A DNA stretch of 64,000 nucleotides, from NCBI GenBank assembly GCA_001414345.1, contig LLCB01000013.1:248001-312000 (forward strand), written 5' to 3'. The notes beneath the pieces are model-generated. The model saw only the letters and a list, made by a program, of their open reading frames with translations, ran no database searches and was not told the origin of the DNA. The stretch is from Hymenoscyphus infarciens (lineage: Eukaryota; Ascomycota; Leotiomycetes; Helotiales; Helotiaceae). This document shows, one piece after another, positions 34,347-46,009 of this stretch (position 1 is its first letter; each line of letters opens with the position of its first letter). Position numbers and translations under genes: made by a program.

Positions 34347-35527
34347 TGTATTGATCGGCGCAACGGTGGATTGCAGTCGTGAGGTTGAGGGTCGTTTGGT
34401 TGCGGTCGGCGCAATCGTGAAATGTTCAAGCTGTGGAGTCTCTCTGCCCGCAAAGTCGTTTGGTTAATTTTTTTTCTAACAGGAAAAACTGTTTTCCCGA
34501 TCCGAGACCTTTCCTCTTTTGTCTTCTGCTCGCCCCGCTTTATTACTCAGCAAAACCTACCCCTCATACCTCGGCCTGCAGGTGGATTTGTCTGGTACAA
34601 GTTTGACGCTGTAGTTTTTGAAATCTGCATGGGGATAAACAGGGGTGTATTTTCCCTCTTGGATTGGTTTTTAAATGTCTGTCTTAATTATCTTCTCTGA
34701 AGAAAATAGGAGCACGTGACGGCTGCATACTACCTAAGTAATTGCACAAGTGCGGGGATAACTTTATACTCACTCACACCGCTTTCACCTCGACCAGCCG
34801 CCCTCGCGCAACATTTCTCCTCTTTCTGCAGAAGAAAAAACTTGGAAGAAGATATGCATGCACGGTGGATGCGTGATGGAGTCAGAAGCCGAGAACAATT
34901 ACATACTACCTAGGTATGAACAAATGGCACGTTCGGAGTGCAGTGCTTGTCTCAGCGCGTGTAGAGAGCGGGACTTGCTCGCGTTTTTACCACCCAGCAC
35001 CAGCCTCCGTCGGGATAAGTGATAAGACGAGATGCCTCATTGGGAGCCAACAACGCGTTGACTAAACTCCCACGCAACCATTGATCAACTTTTCTAGAAA
35101 ATGCAAATGACCAAACTATTTTCTTTCAATATTTCATTAAATCTACCAATTCTCACCAATTTAAACGGAGTTTTTGCAGGCTGGGGAGGTATAAAAAACC
35201 GTTCGCTGCACGCCATTCCCTGCCCTGCCCTGCCCAAGCTTAAGCGATTTTTCAACGCGCTGGAACACCAGGCGCGACAATCCACTCTCTTAATGGCCCG
35301 GCGACCTTCTTCATGACCTTCAAATCTTCACCTTTTCCACTATTTTTCCAAATCCCAACTTTATCTTCAATTCCTTGGTGCTCCTCGAAACCTCCCATCC
35401 GACTTTCAATTCTGTCAATATCAATTATACGAGTCGACGCGACCTCTCCTCTACCAGCTCGCGCTTTTTACGTACCGCGTAGAAAAGTGCTCGCTGTTGG
35501 AAACTGTCCCTCTAGCAGTGGCCTGCC
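34347..35527. other. Divergent promoter region of L1-domain gene (-) and TOS4-like gene (+)
   Basis: No gene. Short frames at 34422-35531 are featureless. Pyrimidine-rich sequence before 35528 fits a transcribed leader of the + strand gene. Confidence 0.45.
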
Positions 35528-37136
35528 ATGATGGACTCCTCTCCAAGCAAGATGAATTCTCTCTCGAGTTTTCCTTCGATGGCAGGAGTAAAGCGTCCCG
35601 CTCCCTCATTGCTTCCCGCTTTCGAGCCACTCTCGTCGTCCCCAGGACTTCCTCGACCTTCCAAAAGACGAGCTCAATCCTCCCCCTCCCGAAGAGAAGC
35701 GGCATACACCAAATACCCAACTCCAATTCCAACCTCAACCACAGGAATCCTCTCCTCGTCCCCTCCACGCGCTCAAGGGAGACCGAGTTCGCATCGAGCC
35801 CACTCTTCAATCTCGGAAAGAGCTCCACTCTCTGATGTCCCCTCTGTTCACCTATCAGAGAATGGAGATACTTTGCGAATGGGCAGATCCAGCACCTCCT
35901 CCAACTACCAATTATCCGCCAATCGACTCATTTCACGCGTCCACGTCGAAGCTCGATATATTCCTGCATCCGTCCCCCTCGAACCTAACAAGGTGGAGAT
36001 AGTATGCAAAGGTTGGAATGGGGTCAAGGTGCACTGCCAGGGAAGAACATGGGAATTGGCCAAGGACGACACTTTCACCTCCGCCACCGAATACGCCGAG
36101 ATAATGTTGGATGTCCAAGACGCGCGTGTGTTGATCGCATGGCCAGGTGTCGTTGATCGTAAAGAATCATCAATTGGAGCCGAATCTTCGTGGGACGATG
36201 AGAACTCACCAACTAGAGCTCGCGTTACCGCAGTCAGTGCTCGCGGTCAAGTCATTCATTCGAGTCCGTTACAACGTGGACAAGCTCGTCTCGAGTCGCC
36301 AGTCTCTCCTACTCCTGCTGGACCAAGCATGTCTGCAACTAACTTAGCCAACCTATTTTCGGATGATATAGAACCAAGTGTGGTCAAGGTGTATGAAGAC
36401 TCAGCCTCCCCTTCACCGGAAAACGAATCGGGGGTTGATGTTGGAGCCTCAATGGTATCTACGCAAGCTGCAACATCATTTCCAGCTCCTCTTGGAGATG
36501 GTCACTCGAGTGAACTTAGTGAACCCGAAGACGACGAGGAAGAGGAACAAGACCCTGATGAAGAAAACGATCCTATCGTACACTCATTCGGACCCTTCGG
36601 AGCTAACATCTCCTCTCGCATGGCCTCTTTTACTGCGACTGGATCACCAGAAATGCCACGAACCAAAAAATCCACCAACGCTTCCAAACCTACTTCGATC
36701 CCCGAGAGTATCAACGAAGCCAGAGCGGTTCCAATCGTTAATCATGTTGTCAACCAACTCGCATTCTCACGACTCTCCTCTACGCCATTGTCTGTGATTA
36801 TGAATCACCTTCCAGCAGATCTGAAAGGAGGAAATGCAGACAAAGATCTCACCAAAGGCCAACTTTGCAAGGTTCTCGATGCTGCGCCTTCTATTGGAAA
36901 GATTCACCGAGAAGGAAAGGATGCAGCAGGAAAGCCATTGGAGAGCGAATACTATTACATCCCAGACATGGATATGGATGAGCAACGAAGAGCAGCTGTT
37001 GTTGATGGCCTGAGAAAACCAAGTCTGAGAAATTGCCGCAAGCAACACAAGGTGAATACACCCCAGTTTCCTTTACATGAACCGAGGCTAATCATGCAAA
37101 TAGCAATACTACTGGAAGCGCCCTCGCACCCCTTGA
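35528..37136 (+). CDS. TOS4: FHA-domain protein, Tos4/Plm2-like
   Basis: Predicted nuclear regulator; yeast Tos4 and Plm2 are G1/S-induced FHA proteins that bind chromatin and modulate the DNA-damage response. Exon 1 is 35528-37051, then a 52-base intron (GTGAAT...AATAG) and a tiny exon 2, 37104-37136, ending in KRPRTP. About 518 residues. The junction gives CRKQHK-QYYWKRPR, which closes the conserved C-terminal block; reading through instead adds an unrelated hydrophobic tail. The FHA core spans about 105-205 (LRMGRSSTSSNYQLSANRLI SRVHVEARYI, with the phosphothreonine-binding Arg/Ser and SRVH). A long acidic Ser/Pro-rich linker (ELSEPEDDEEEEQDPDEEND) precedes the C-terminal helical domain (LAFSRLSSTPLSVIMNHLPA). 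Two adjacent ATGs open the frame. Confidence 0.87.
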
Positions 37137-38037
37137 AGAACAAAACGATTGTTTCTTTGTTCTCCACGTCTCATACCACCAACTCTCCCATTCACACCGG
37201 ACTATCTTGTGGTGTATCCATTGTACAACTTCTTTTCCTTTTTAACTGCAATCTGGTTGCTTTTAGCATGCCATATTCGCTTCTCTTTTTGTTGTTTATA
37301 ATCGTCATACCCAGCATAGCGCGGCGTCATATTTGTCTACCTTCCCGGGTGCTACTCAGCTTTCTGTCAGAATTTGGTCTTCAATTGGAATGATAGATCC
37401 TCCTAGAGCCCCGGCATTTCCTTGTTGAATAATGCGCAAAAAAAAATACTAAGAAAATTGAAAATCCAAATATAAGCTGTTGAAGTGACATGGATGAGGA
37501 GACCCCTTGATGTAAATCATTCACTTCCCCGCACTTTCAGGGGTTGGTTCGTTAAGCGAGAAAGCCTGGAACCGGAACAAACGGGCTGGAAAGCAAGCCT
37601 CCCACCATGCCAACTGCTTGTTTCCATCCCACCATCACGAATACTTGTACTGCCAATCAAATTTCTGCGACCCCTCTCCTCCTCGTCGTGATCTGCTGTT
37701 CCAGGATTGAAATCATGTTATCTCCATCGAATCTCAGCCCAACAGGCTGCGTCAACGGAAAAGCTCTCGGCCTTTGTTCTCGTGTTACCACCGACCCGGG
37801 GCGGGGGTATGTATGGTCTGATCTGGATAGTGCGGTGTCGCCACTTTGGGAAGAGGGGCTGGGTATATGAGAGAGCCTGGGTTGCAATGTGTGATGGTTG
37901 CACACCATCTTGAGAAATCAAATACAGGTTAGTTCTTCCTTCCCTTGATATCATGCGTATCTTGTACTCTACTAACATTCCACCTTTACTCCAGAAAACA
38001 ATTCATCTACCAAAACAAGTACGACGAAACAAATCAA
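37137..38037. other. Intergenic region with a probable 5'-UTR intron
   Basis: 3' flank of the TOS4-like gene and leader of the next gene. A CAG|GTTAGT donor at 37928 and a TACTCCAG acceptor ending at 37994, with CTAAC branch sequence between, define a likely leader intron just upstream of the ATG at 38038. Frames within 37485-37913 look random. Confidence 0.5.
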
Positions 38038-38373
38038 ATGACCACTCAAACGAAAACCACCGCCCTCTCCTCCTCTCCTCCCTCGTACCAAGACAAAGAT
38101 ACACCTGTCTGTGTTGCCATCCCCGATCGAAGACGAAACTCCATTGGCGAGCATATGCATAGTCCCAATGAAACCTGGAGACCAAGTACTGCGAGGAAAA
38201 TGAGCTGGGACCGGGAGGATTTGAAGAGAGAACATTATGTGAAGCAGCAGCTGAGACCGGAGTTGGCTAAAAACGAGGTGGGAGAGGAGAAGGGATTCAC
38301 TGAGATTGGAGGGGTGGGTGTGATTGTTGAGGGCGTTGTTGCTGAGCCTAGCAGTTATGGAGAGGGAAAGTGA
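38038..38373 (+). CDS. Small conserved fungal protein, unknown function
   Basis: 111 residues from the ATG at 38038, 44 bases after the likely leader intron. Hydrophilic, with no signal peptide or membrane segment. The centre (RKMSWDREDLKREHYVKQQL) resembles a short motif in many small filamentous-ascomycete proteins with a Ser-Trp-(N/D)-(K/R)-E-D core; I know no function for it. The C-terminus is Gly/Val/Glu-rich. The open frame extends upstream without an ATG that survives splicing, which supports this start. It could be stress-related, but nothing in the sequence shows that. Confidence 0.65.
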   Translation: MTTQTKTTALSSSPPSYQDKDTPVCVAIPDRRRNSIGEHMHSPNETWRPSTARKMSWDREDLKREHYVKQQLRPELAKNEVGEEKGFTEIGGVGVIVEGVVAEPSSYGEGK

Positions 38374-38938
38374 AGGGTTGGCGCGGGTGATGTGAATGGG
38401 GCTCGAGGCGGTACGAGGAGGAGCCTACGAATTCGAACCGTTCACTCGCCGTGCACATGTAACAAAGTGTCGATACAAAGATGATGGATATTGTTTTGGT
38501 GTTGGCGTACTGGATTTGGAATACTGCCTTCGACTCGGTGTCCCACCATATACGAAGAACAAATTGTCGACTGAGGAAGTGATGATATGGGTGGGATTTA
38601 TTTTGGGATTGGGCGTACGAAGGGACAAAGCATATGAAAGTCTTTTCCGAAGTTATGACCGATATGTATGGCTGGGCTCACTACGTTCATGTGGAAATTT
38701 ACATTAGCTTTGGTTGGGTGAGCAAGATTCACATCGCAACTGTATTGCTATACATTCGGGGTCACTGACCTGGATTTCTTGATTGAAACTTCTATACCTA
38801 CTTAAGTAGTGATTGTACAGTACAGAGAGAAAATAATACCATTCAGTTCAAAAACACATTGCTACTTCTTCTTAGTTTCCTTCCCCAACACTCGATCTAC
38901 TCAACGCTCGAAACTCTTACAACTCAACTCCTACGAAC
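38374..38938. other. Intergenic region before the RING array
   Basis: 3' flank of the small gene, then the promoter of the first RING locus. A frame at 38396-38707 has no recognisable content. Confidence 0.4.
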
Positions 38939-39643
38939 ATGTCGTGTTTTATGGCAGATGATAACCAACGTACCCAACACTACCTACAACATACATCACA
39001 ACTCTATCACCACTTAATTGAACGGACTATCAAGCACAGCGATGGCTCATATCGAAAGATTTTTCGACGATACCTTCAACCGCTTACGAGCACCGATATT
39101 GCCAGCAGGTTGGTGACCATAGCGGGAAATGTCCTTTTGAGACCTGCTTTTGTCAGAGTGAGTACCGTGGACTCTGCAGAGCTTCCGCGTTACGAGGCTA
39201 TAGAAATGGAGATGCCTCTACCCGCACTTCTGGAACTATGTCAATGGAAGGTGTACCACTGGATCCTACAGGAACATCATTCTGCGGAAACTCCAAACAG
39301 CTCTGACCTACCAGAATTAATGGCGAACGTCGAGATCTCTACCAACCCTTCAGAATTAGAAGAAGAAGATATTTGCGACATCTGCCAAACATGTCATCGC
39401 GCATGGGAAACCGACGAGGAGCTCCGAAAGACATGCGAATTCCTTCACAAAGAACACGATGACATGGAGAGAGTCTGTTCTATATGTTATGATCCTTAAG
39501 AAGAGTGGAAATGGAAAGAAACAGCTTTATCTCCCTGCGATCATAAAGCTTGTCTCACTTGTATTCTTGATTGAATACAAACTGTTTCGAAAGATAACCG
39601 GGCTTTGGCTTGTCCTTTTTGTCGAAAGGTCTTCGAAAAATAA
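38939..39643 (+). pseudogene. RING-finger (C3HC4) protein, interrupted by two stops inside the RING; array copy 1
   Basis: The frame from the ATG at 38939 is open for 186 residues and ends RVCSICYDP at a TAA (39497-39499). The same frame continues through EEWKWKETALSPCDHKACLT and CILD, meets a TGA (39572-39574, where a Trp is usual), then supplies the last cysteine pair in LACPFCRK before a TAA at 39641-39643. All eight zinc ligands (CxxC, CxH, CxxC, CxxC) are present in one frame, so the two stops are recent lesions, not a wrong frame. A truncated 186-residue product lacking the RING could still be made. A half-RING-like stretch (ICDICQTCHRAWETDEELRK) lies about 50 residues earlier, suggesting internal duplication. 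Two intact relatives follow at 40499 and 41633. Confidence 0.85.
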
Positions 39644-40498
39644 GATAAGAAAAAGAAAAAGTTGAAAATTCGATCGAGCAGCCCGATTACTCTGTTATAC
39701 TTGAGAAAGTCGGGAGGCTTATTTGAAAACGAAGGCGAGATACCTGAGTACTGATTTGGGCCTTTCTGACTTACTCGTGAGTTTGCTTGAGTGGTATTAC
39801 AATACTTGTCTGGATCTTTCTTCTTTACTTTCCTCTTTTGAACCAGGATGTCGGAAGGTCGTTTCAAGTATTTCTTTCTTAATTATGGATATACTGGATT
39901 CAGAACAACGGACCATCAACGTTGAATAGAGCCCTTGTGTTCTATTTTTCTGCAGTCATATCTCATATTTAATTTAGTTCATTCCATTTATACCTAACAG
40001 TAAATACGCAGTGTGAACTTTGTTCTTTAAAAGGAACGGAGACCTTTAATCACTGTGGTGATAAGCTGACCAGCCACTAAAGAGATGTTTGAGTGACAGT
40101 ACAAACCGTCAAGTTGTACCGCAGTGTCATCTAGGACGAAGATGAATCGTGTTTCATTTGAGTGAGATAGTGATATGAAGCAATGGGAGCAATGGTCTAT
40201 AATTCTAGAAGGTAGATTCCCCAACAAGATATTGTGAAAAGATTGACTGGTGTCTGTCAGGGTTCCAAGATTAGATAAAAGACAGTCTTACGAAGTCAGA
40301 GAATTTGACTCAGAGAAGATAAAACCATTCATCTCTTCTAAGCCTCGCTGCGTGATTCGCTCGGTATGTAGATGAGTACCCAGCATAATTCCAAGCCTTC
40401 CTCTCCTCTCTTTCAACCTCCCGTCGCACAAAAACTATACTCTACGCAACTAGAACAAAGTACTCAAACTCAACTACAAACCCACACCTATATCAAAC
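39644..40498. other. Intergenic region between RING copies 1 and 2
   Basis: No gene. Frames here are short and AT-rich. Confidence 0.4.
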
Positions 40499-41008
40499 AT
40501 GGCTCGTTTTACCGGAAGTTCAAACCAATACAACCACGAACATCAATACCGCAACCTAACCGACTTCAAAACCAAACACAGATACGGTTCCTATCGCCAA
40601 GTCTTTCAATTCTTCGAGCCTTCAGGTAACTGTCGCATCTGCCACCAAACCTACCCAGTTTGGGCATGGAAAGAAATGAGCCTCTCCCCATGTCATCACT
40701 CTTTATGCTTCACATGCATCATTGCAATAATAAATACAATAAATACCGCAATAAATACCGCAATAAATACCACAATAAATACCAATGAACCACTCAAATG
40801 TCCAGGTTGTAGGAATGAAATTCAGAAGGTGGAGATGAGTGATGTGGTTGTCGAGGGTTTAAGGGAGAGCGCGGGTGTTGAGGGGTATGCTGCGCTCATT
40901 GAGGATGCTAATTGTGTGCATTTCAAGTCGCAGACGAGGTGGCCAAATGATGGCTTGGGGATTTTTGATATTCTGACGAGGTTAATGCGGAGGGAGTGGA
41001 GGAGATGA
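40499..41008 (+). CDS. RING-finger (C3HC4) protein, array copy 2, with an expanded RING loop
   Basis: Single exon, 169 residues, ATG in an AACATGG context. The RING begins at about residue 42 with CRICHQTYPVWAWKEMSLSP, then CHHSLCFTC. After that comes an in-frame array of a 12-base unit (about 40726-40790) encoding Ile-Asn-Thr repeats (INTINTAINTAINTTINTNE), then the last ligand pair CPGC. The loop between ligands 6 and 7 is therefore longer than in copy 3, and its length probably varies between strains. Probable E3 ubiquitin ligase by family. The C-terminal 60 residues are unlike anything I recognise. The WxWKEMSLSPC block is shared with copy 1 (EWKWKETALSPC). Confidence 0.8.
   Translation: MARFTGSSNQYNHEHQYRNLTDFKTKHRYGSYRQVFQFFEPSGNCRICHQTYPVWAWKEMSLSPCHHSLCFTCIIAIINTINTAINTAINTTINTNEPLKCPGCRNEIQKVEMSDVVVEGLRESAGVEGYAALIEDANCVHFKSQTRWPNDGLGIFDILTRLMRREWRR
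40726..40790. repeat. In-frame 12-bp coding repeat, AATAAATACCGC-like
   Basis: About four to five imperfect copies of a 12-base unit inside the RING coding sequence. Length changes in whole units keep the frame. Confidence 0.85.
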
Positions 41009-41632
41009 TGGTACATATTGACGATATTGGGTCTCGGGTGGATTCTTTTTGGGTTGAGAACGGATGGGTCAAGTCGGTTGGTGAGCTGGTCTCAATAGCA
41101 AAACAACTGTTTCTACTTCAAGTGTAAGTGCAGGAGGGCTTTGCTTTCCAGCGCCTACTTTACTTTAAATTGTTTGAAACAGCCTAGAACAAGTAAAATT
41201 ATTGTTCCAGAAGGGTTAGAAAGGTACTTGCTTGATTTTCAGAAATCCTCTGAAACAACATTTACATGTGTACGAGAATAGGCCACGCATAATAAGACAG
41301 AAGGTTGCCGGAGTGTGGTAACCGGGCAGCTTGTATTGTGATGAAACATCAAGCAACGGGGACCAGATATTCTGTGAAACATTAAGTGGAATACGTTCTT
41401 CCAACGAATATTGACAAGCTGAAGGGTGAGACGGTTCCATTCAACCTTGATTGAAAGGAAGTTGAAACGTACTTTATTGTCCTCCTCGCTTAGCTGATAT
41501 ATCTTTCGCGCGTCCAGTTTTCTTCTCCTGCCGTCTATCCTTCATTTTGATTGTCATCCAAAGCTTTTCCGAAATATCAACCCAACCCCTCATTCCCTAG
41601 ATATTCAGCTTTTTCTTAAACAACCAGGAGCC
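41009..41632. other. Intergenic region between RING copies 2 and 3
   Basis: No gene seen. A stretch around 41150-41220 (TTTAAATTGTTTGAAACAGC and following) loosely resembles sequence near 9880-9960, perhaps an old repeat. Confidence 0.35.
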
Positions 41633-42064
41633 ATGGAAAACGTCATCCCAGCCACCAGGTCAGAACACGACAACCAAGAGAGAGTATGCTCCATATGCCA
41701 CGACCTTTTTGAAATATGGGAATGGGAGAAAATAATTATAGAGCCATGTGGTCACGAAATGTGTTTTTCTTGTCTTCTTGACTGGCAAAACATACTGCTT
41801 GATGATAACTGGCGCCAACCACTTCCTCGCCCGATGATTGAGTTCGTATGTCCTTATTGTAGGACAATAATCGACACGGTGGTGATGGACGTGGATACGA
41901 TGGAGAACATGGTGTTTGAACCTGGCTATCTTGGATTATTGTTCAAGATTGAGGTTGTGTTTAACAAGGTGGGACGACAAATGTGTACAAACGATGTTTA
42001 TGTCGATGATCTTGAGTTTATAATTGCCGACTTGTTAAGGGTGGAGCTTAAGTGGGGTTTGTGA
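41633..42064 (+). CDS. RING-finger (C3HC4) protein, array copy 3
   Basis: Single exon, 143 residues. The RING (residues about 16-82) is complete: VCSICHDLFEIWEWEKIIIE, then PCGHEMCFSCLLDWQNILLD with the Trp that is a stop in copy 1, and VCPYCRT. Probable E3 ubiquitin ligase; the substrate is unknown. The C-terminal 60 residues are acidic and unmatched. It shares with copies 1 and 2 the spacing of ligands and the EWxW(K/E) block after the first CxxC, which supports origin by tandem duplication on the same strand. Confidence 0.82.
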   Translation: MENVIPATRSEHDNQERVCSICHDLFEIWEWEKIIIEPCGHEMCFSCLLDWQNILLDDNWRQPLPRPMIEFVCPYCRTIIDTVVMDVDTMENMVFEPGYLGLLFKIEVVFNKVGRQMCTNDVYVDDLEFIIADLLRVELKWGL

Positions 42065-43570
42065 GGGGGACTTCAAATAGCAATCAAGCTTCTACCCCAT
42101 GAAATTCTAGCTTCAATTCAATGTTTTAAGTGAACGCAATACTTGGTGAGAAAGAGAAACGCCGGAAACATTTGCTAATAATTGATGACTGTCAACGAGA
42201 ATGTGAGAGAGACAGGTACAGAAAATCACCGCGATACTGTACCGATTTTGAATGAACGTAGAGAGCTTTTTTCTTTTTGTCACACTCCTTGTGAGTGATC
42301 TATCCGTATGGTGTTAGTTCTTTTGCAGAACTATTACTAATAGATCTTAGAATTCCTTAGTCGAAGACAACTCTCTAGATAATTTTGCCTGGAATGGCAG
42401 CTGCAACCCAGAAGTTTAAGATATGTGCTCTCAACATCGATTGTTATGAACTGTGTTTCCGGTTTCTCGGAAGCAATTCGGTTGTCCGGGGTCTAGGCGT
42501 TGCACCCCTATCCTTACCCCCATCCTATTCTGAGATGCTTCAAAAACAGACATGTTGCGCCGCAATGTATCATTCAAAAACTTGCATGTTCTGCGAGGTA
42601 TTTCCAGCCTCTTCGCACACTAGCATCGAGGGTTCGCACCGAACTTCGGAGAGAGCGAGAGGCTGCGATGTTTCATCTGAACTTTCCGAAGCTTTGAGCC
42701 TCCATCAACTGAACTCCCCAGAAGTGGCATGAAGTCGGAATAATCCACCAGCCAGGTTGAGCCTCTCGGTAAGGGCGGATCCTTTGATCAACTTTCATCT
42801 CTCGCCCAATGGTGGATTGCATGTGTGCACGAAATAGATGAAGGTACGCTGTTTCGAAAAATGTTTTTCCGTCCGCATATTGGGCATGTGTTTTGATGGA
42901 CCCTTGTAAAGCTCCGTTCTCCCCCTAGGAAACATCCCTTTCTCATCCAGGAAACAAATTGTATTTGTGGAGCGCGTACAAATTTCATAGGTGTTGATTT
43001 CTTGTTCACTTCCACCTTGATGTCTTCTCAAACACGGTATGGGGAATTTATGGGCTCATCTACCATTTTATATTACATCTGGTGAAATAAGCACTATCAA
43101 AAACGCTATCATCCTTCACGATGATTGCTTTCACCCCTTGAGTCCCATGTAGAAGCTCCACCAAGCAACATCGAAATCGGACGAACAGAGTGCAGGTGGA
43201 ATTGGGAGTCCATGCTTTTCATCTATTTGGTCTAGTGGAATGGCAGCAAGGCTATCAAGGTCATACATCATGGATCTAATAATGGTCCCGCTCACCTAGC
43301 AAACTTCCGCTTCCAGAACCGCTCTCACTTCCCCGTTGACCGTTTGGTACGGGCTCAGTATGTATAAGAACTCAGGTCTCGGCATGATTTACTCTTTCGC
43401 TTTCCATCCTCACATTCTTTCTTGTTCCCGTTCTTTACAGATCACCCACATTCTTTCTCTATAGGATATCTCTTCATCGATTGAAGCCGGCAGATATCTT
43501 GACTTTCACCCTTCTTTTTAAGCAAACACTATCACCGCTGAGCGAAGAATTGATTTACCTACCTTCAAAA
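42065..43570. other. 1.5-kb region upstream of the LPMO gene
   Basis: No supported gene. Contains the LPMO promoter; the leader before 43571 is pyrimidine-rich. Frames at 42385-42732 and 42788-43031 are not recognisable. Confidence 0.4.
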
Positions 43571-45594
43571 ATGTCAAAGATTGCCACCGTTGCAGGTGCA
43601 CTTGCCCTCATAACTAAAGTTGCTGCTCATGGAACTGTCACTGGTCTTGTTGCCGATGGAGTTTAGTAAGTCTCTAGCTTCAACAAAGCTTGTTTCTCTA
43701 CTAACCTACAATAGCTATCAGGGATACAGTGCCAACTTCCAATATATGGCCTCGCCTCCTGTTGTTGTAGGATGGTCCACCCCAAAAGACCAAAGCAACG
43801 GACCCATTACCCCAGACGCATATGCCACCTCTGATATTATCTGCCATCTCGGTGCCACCAACGCTGGTGCATCAGCAACTGTTGCTGCAGGAGGAACCGT
43901 CGATCTTCAGTGGACTGTATGGCCAGAGTCCCACCACGGACCTGTTATTGACTATCTCGCCAACTGCAATGGCGACTGCACCACAGTTGACAAGACTGCT
44001 TTGGAATTCTTCAAGATTGATGGAGTTGGTCTTATCGATGACACCACTGTCCCTGGAAACTGGGCTTCTGATCAATTGATTGCTAACAACAACACCTGGT
44101 CTCTTACCATCCCTTCCGACATTGCTCCAGGAAGTTACGTTCTCCGTCACGAGATCATTGCCCTGCACTCTGCCGGTGAGGCCAACGGAGCTCAAAACTA
44201 CCCACAATGCTTCAACCTCAAAATTACCGGTTCTGGAACTGCCAGCCCAAGTGGTACTTTGGGAACTGCTTTGTACACCGCCACTGAGGCCGGTATTTTG
44301 GTCAACATCTATACCGCGCTTACCAGCTACCTCGTTCCAGGCCCAGCACTTTACTCTGGTGCCTCAAGCGGTTCATCAAGCACAGTAGTTTCAAGCGCAA
44401 AAGCTTCGTCCACGAAAGCTTCATCCGCTGCTTCCTCGTCTGTTGCTGCCATTACCAAGGCTGGCGTAAGTTATCTTCTCTATCCCCTTTTTAGTGTTTG
44501 AGGTTTAGTAACTGCTCCTTGGTATTATTCTATGGTACTATACGAGACATTATCAGGTAATCGCAGCTATTGATCGAGGTGGTTTGGGAGAATTAAGAAA
44601 TCAAACGTCGGATTCTCCTAAAACATCTCGGTTAATGTTTTGTATAATTCATAAGTGTCTAGCAACGAATACAGAACGAGATGCTATAGAGAACTTCAAC
44701 TAACACTTTTTGTAGACTGTTTCCTCTGCAAAGTCATCCTCGGCTGCCGGCATCACTGCCCCGGCAGGCGCCATCGCTTCAGGATCTCCATTCTCCAACG
44801 GTACTTCCTCAAAGACCAAGAAGTCCAAGTCCGCATGCAAGGTCAAGACCAGCGGAAGCGTCCCAGTCGCCTCAGGTGGTGCTAAGATCAACCCTGTTCC
44901 TTCCAGTGTTGAGGAACAAGCCACCACCGTTACCATCCCAACCACCTCCGTCTCTGTAGCCAAACCTACCTCGACAAAGGCTGAATCCACCAAAGCCGCT
45001 TCATCTGGAGACTCTACCTCTACCTCTTCAAATGCCTCCAAATTCTCTTCCCCATCTGATTCTAACAGCGCTCCTGAGGGCACCACTCTCTCAACTCTCT
45101 TGTCTTGGGTTTCTGCTTTCTACACCAAGCACGCTGACACCGAATACTCCGGATCAACCGTCGCTCGTCGTCAACACGCTCGCGATGTTGTTCCCGGCAG
45201 CCACGAGGGTGGTTTCGCTGCCGCATCTGGATTTGCTGCTCCTTCTGGAGGTCGTCATGGACATGCTCACGGGACTGGTGCTCACTCTGGATCTGCTCAA
45301 GCTACCGGAAAGCACCACGGTCACCACGGCCACGGTACCGGTGTTGCCTCTGCCGGATTCGCTAAGGCAACTGGCTCTTTCTCCAAGGGAAGCGCAAAGC
45401 CAACCAGCGCCGTTGAGGCCAAACAACACAAGAGCAAGGGTACCGGAGTCCAATCTGGATCACCTAAACAAACCGGACACGGTGGTCGTCCTCAGGGAAC
45501 TAGAGTAGCAGGAGGTGCTAAGCCAACCAACTCTTTCGCTGCTGGATCTGCTCAACCAAGTGGATTCGGTGGACGATTCCGCATGTCAAACTAA
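43571..45594 (+). CDS. AA9 lytic polysaccharide monooxygenase with long His/Gly-rich C-terminal tail
   Basis: Secreted copper enzyme that oxidatively cleaves cellulose and related glucans. Exons 43571-43665, 43715-44465 and 44716-45594 give about 574 residues. A short signal peptide ends ...[11 protein letters not shown], so cleavage leaves His1 of the histidine brace. The second copper His falls in [10 protein letters not shown] or [25 protein letters not shown] carries the conserved His-Gln-Tyr active-site trio before the last Cys. The AA9 domain ends at about residue 235. The remaining about 340 residues are Ser/Thr/Lys-rich linker, then a Gly/His-rich tail ([31 protein letters not shown]) with no CBM1. 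A possible Kex2 site (ARRQHARD) separates linker and tail. Intron 2 is 250 bases, long for this window. Confidence 0.92.
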
Positions 45595-46009
45595 GTTTGA
45601 TGCGTTGGCTTGTTTCGACTCTGAAAACACACAACCTAGTGTTAATCTTTTAGCACGAATATGGATTCATGATAGATGTGTTTTTTGCTTCTTGTATATA
45701 CTGTGCATGTTTGGCTCGTTCGAGTCCCCTTTTAACTTTTGTATATTATTCAGGGATAGAATCTTGCGCAATAACGAGATTATGATGGGGTATGAATAAA
45801 AGCGTCGTTCTTTTAAGTCACTTCTCTATGCTTCGCTTCCTCACTGCTATGTGACACTTTGACTTACAAATAACTTGAGTTTAAGTTTCCGGGAGTGTTA
45901 TCCAATCCCCGGACACTTATTAGTCAGCTCAAAACTAAGTCTGTCAACCTCCTCTTCTTTAGTTGGCATCTTCCTTTATCCCAACTAACTAACGCCTACA
46001 TCCCCGGAA
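45595..46009. other. Short intergenic region between LPMO and MobA-like genes
   Basis: 3' flank and promoter; nothing else seen. Confidence 0.4.
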
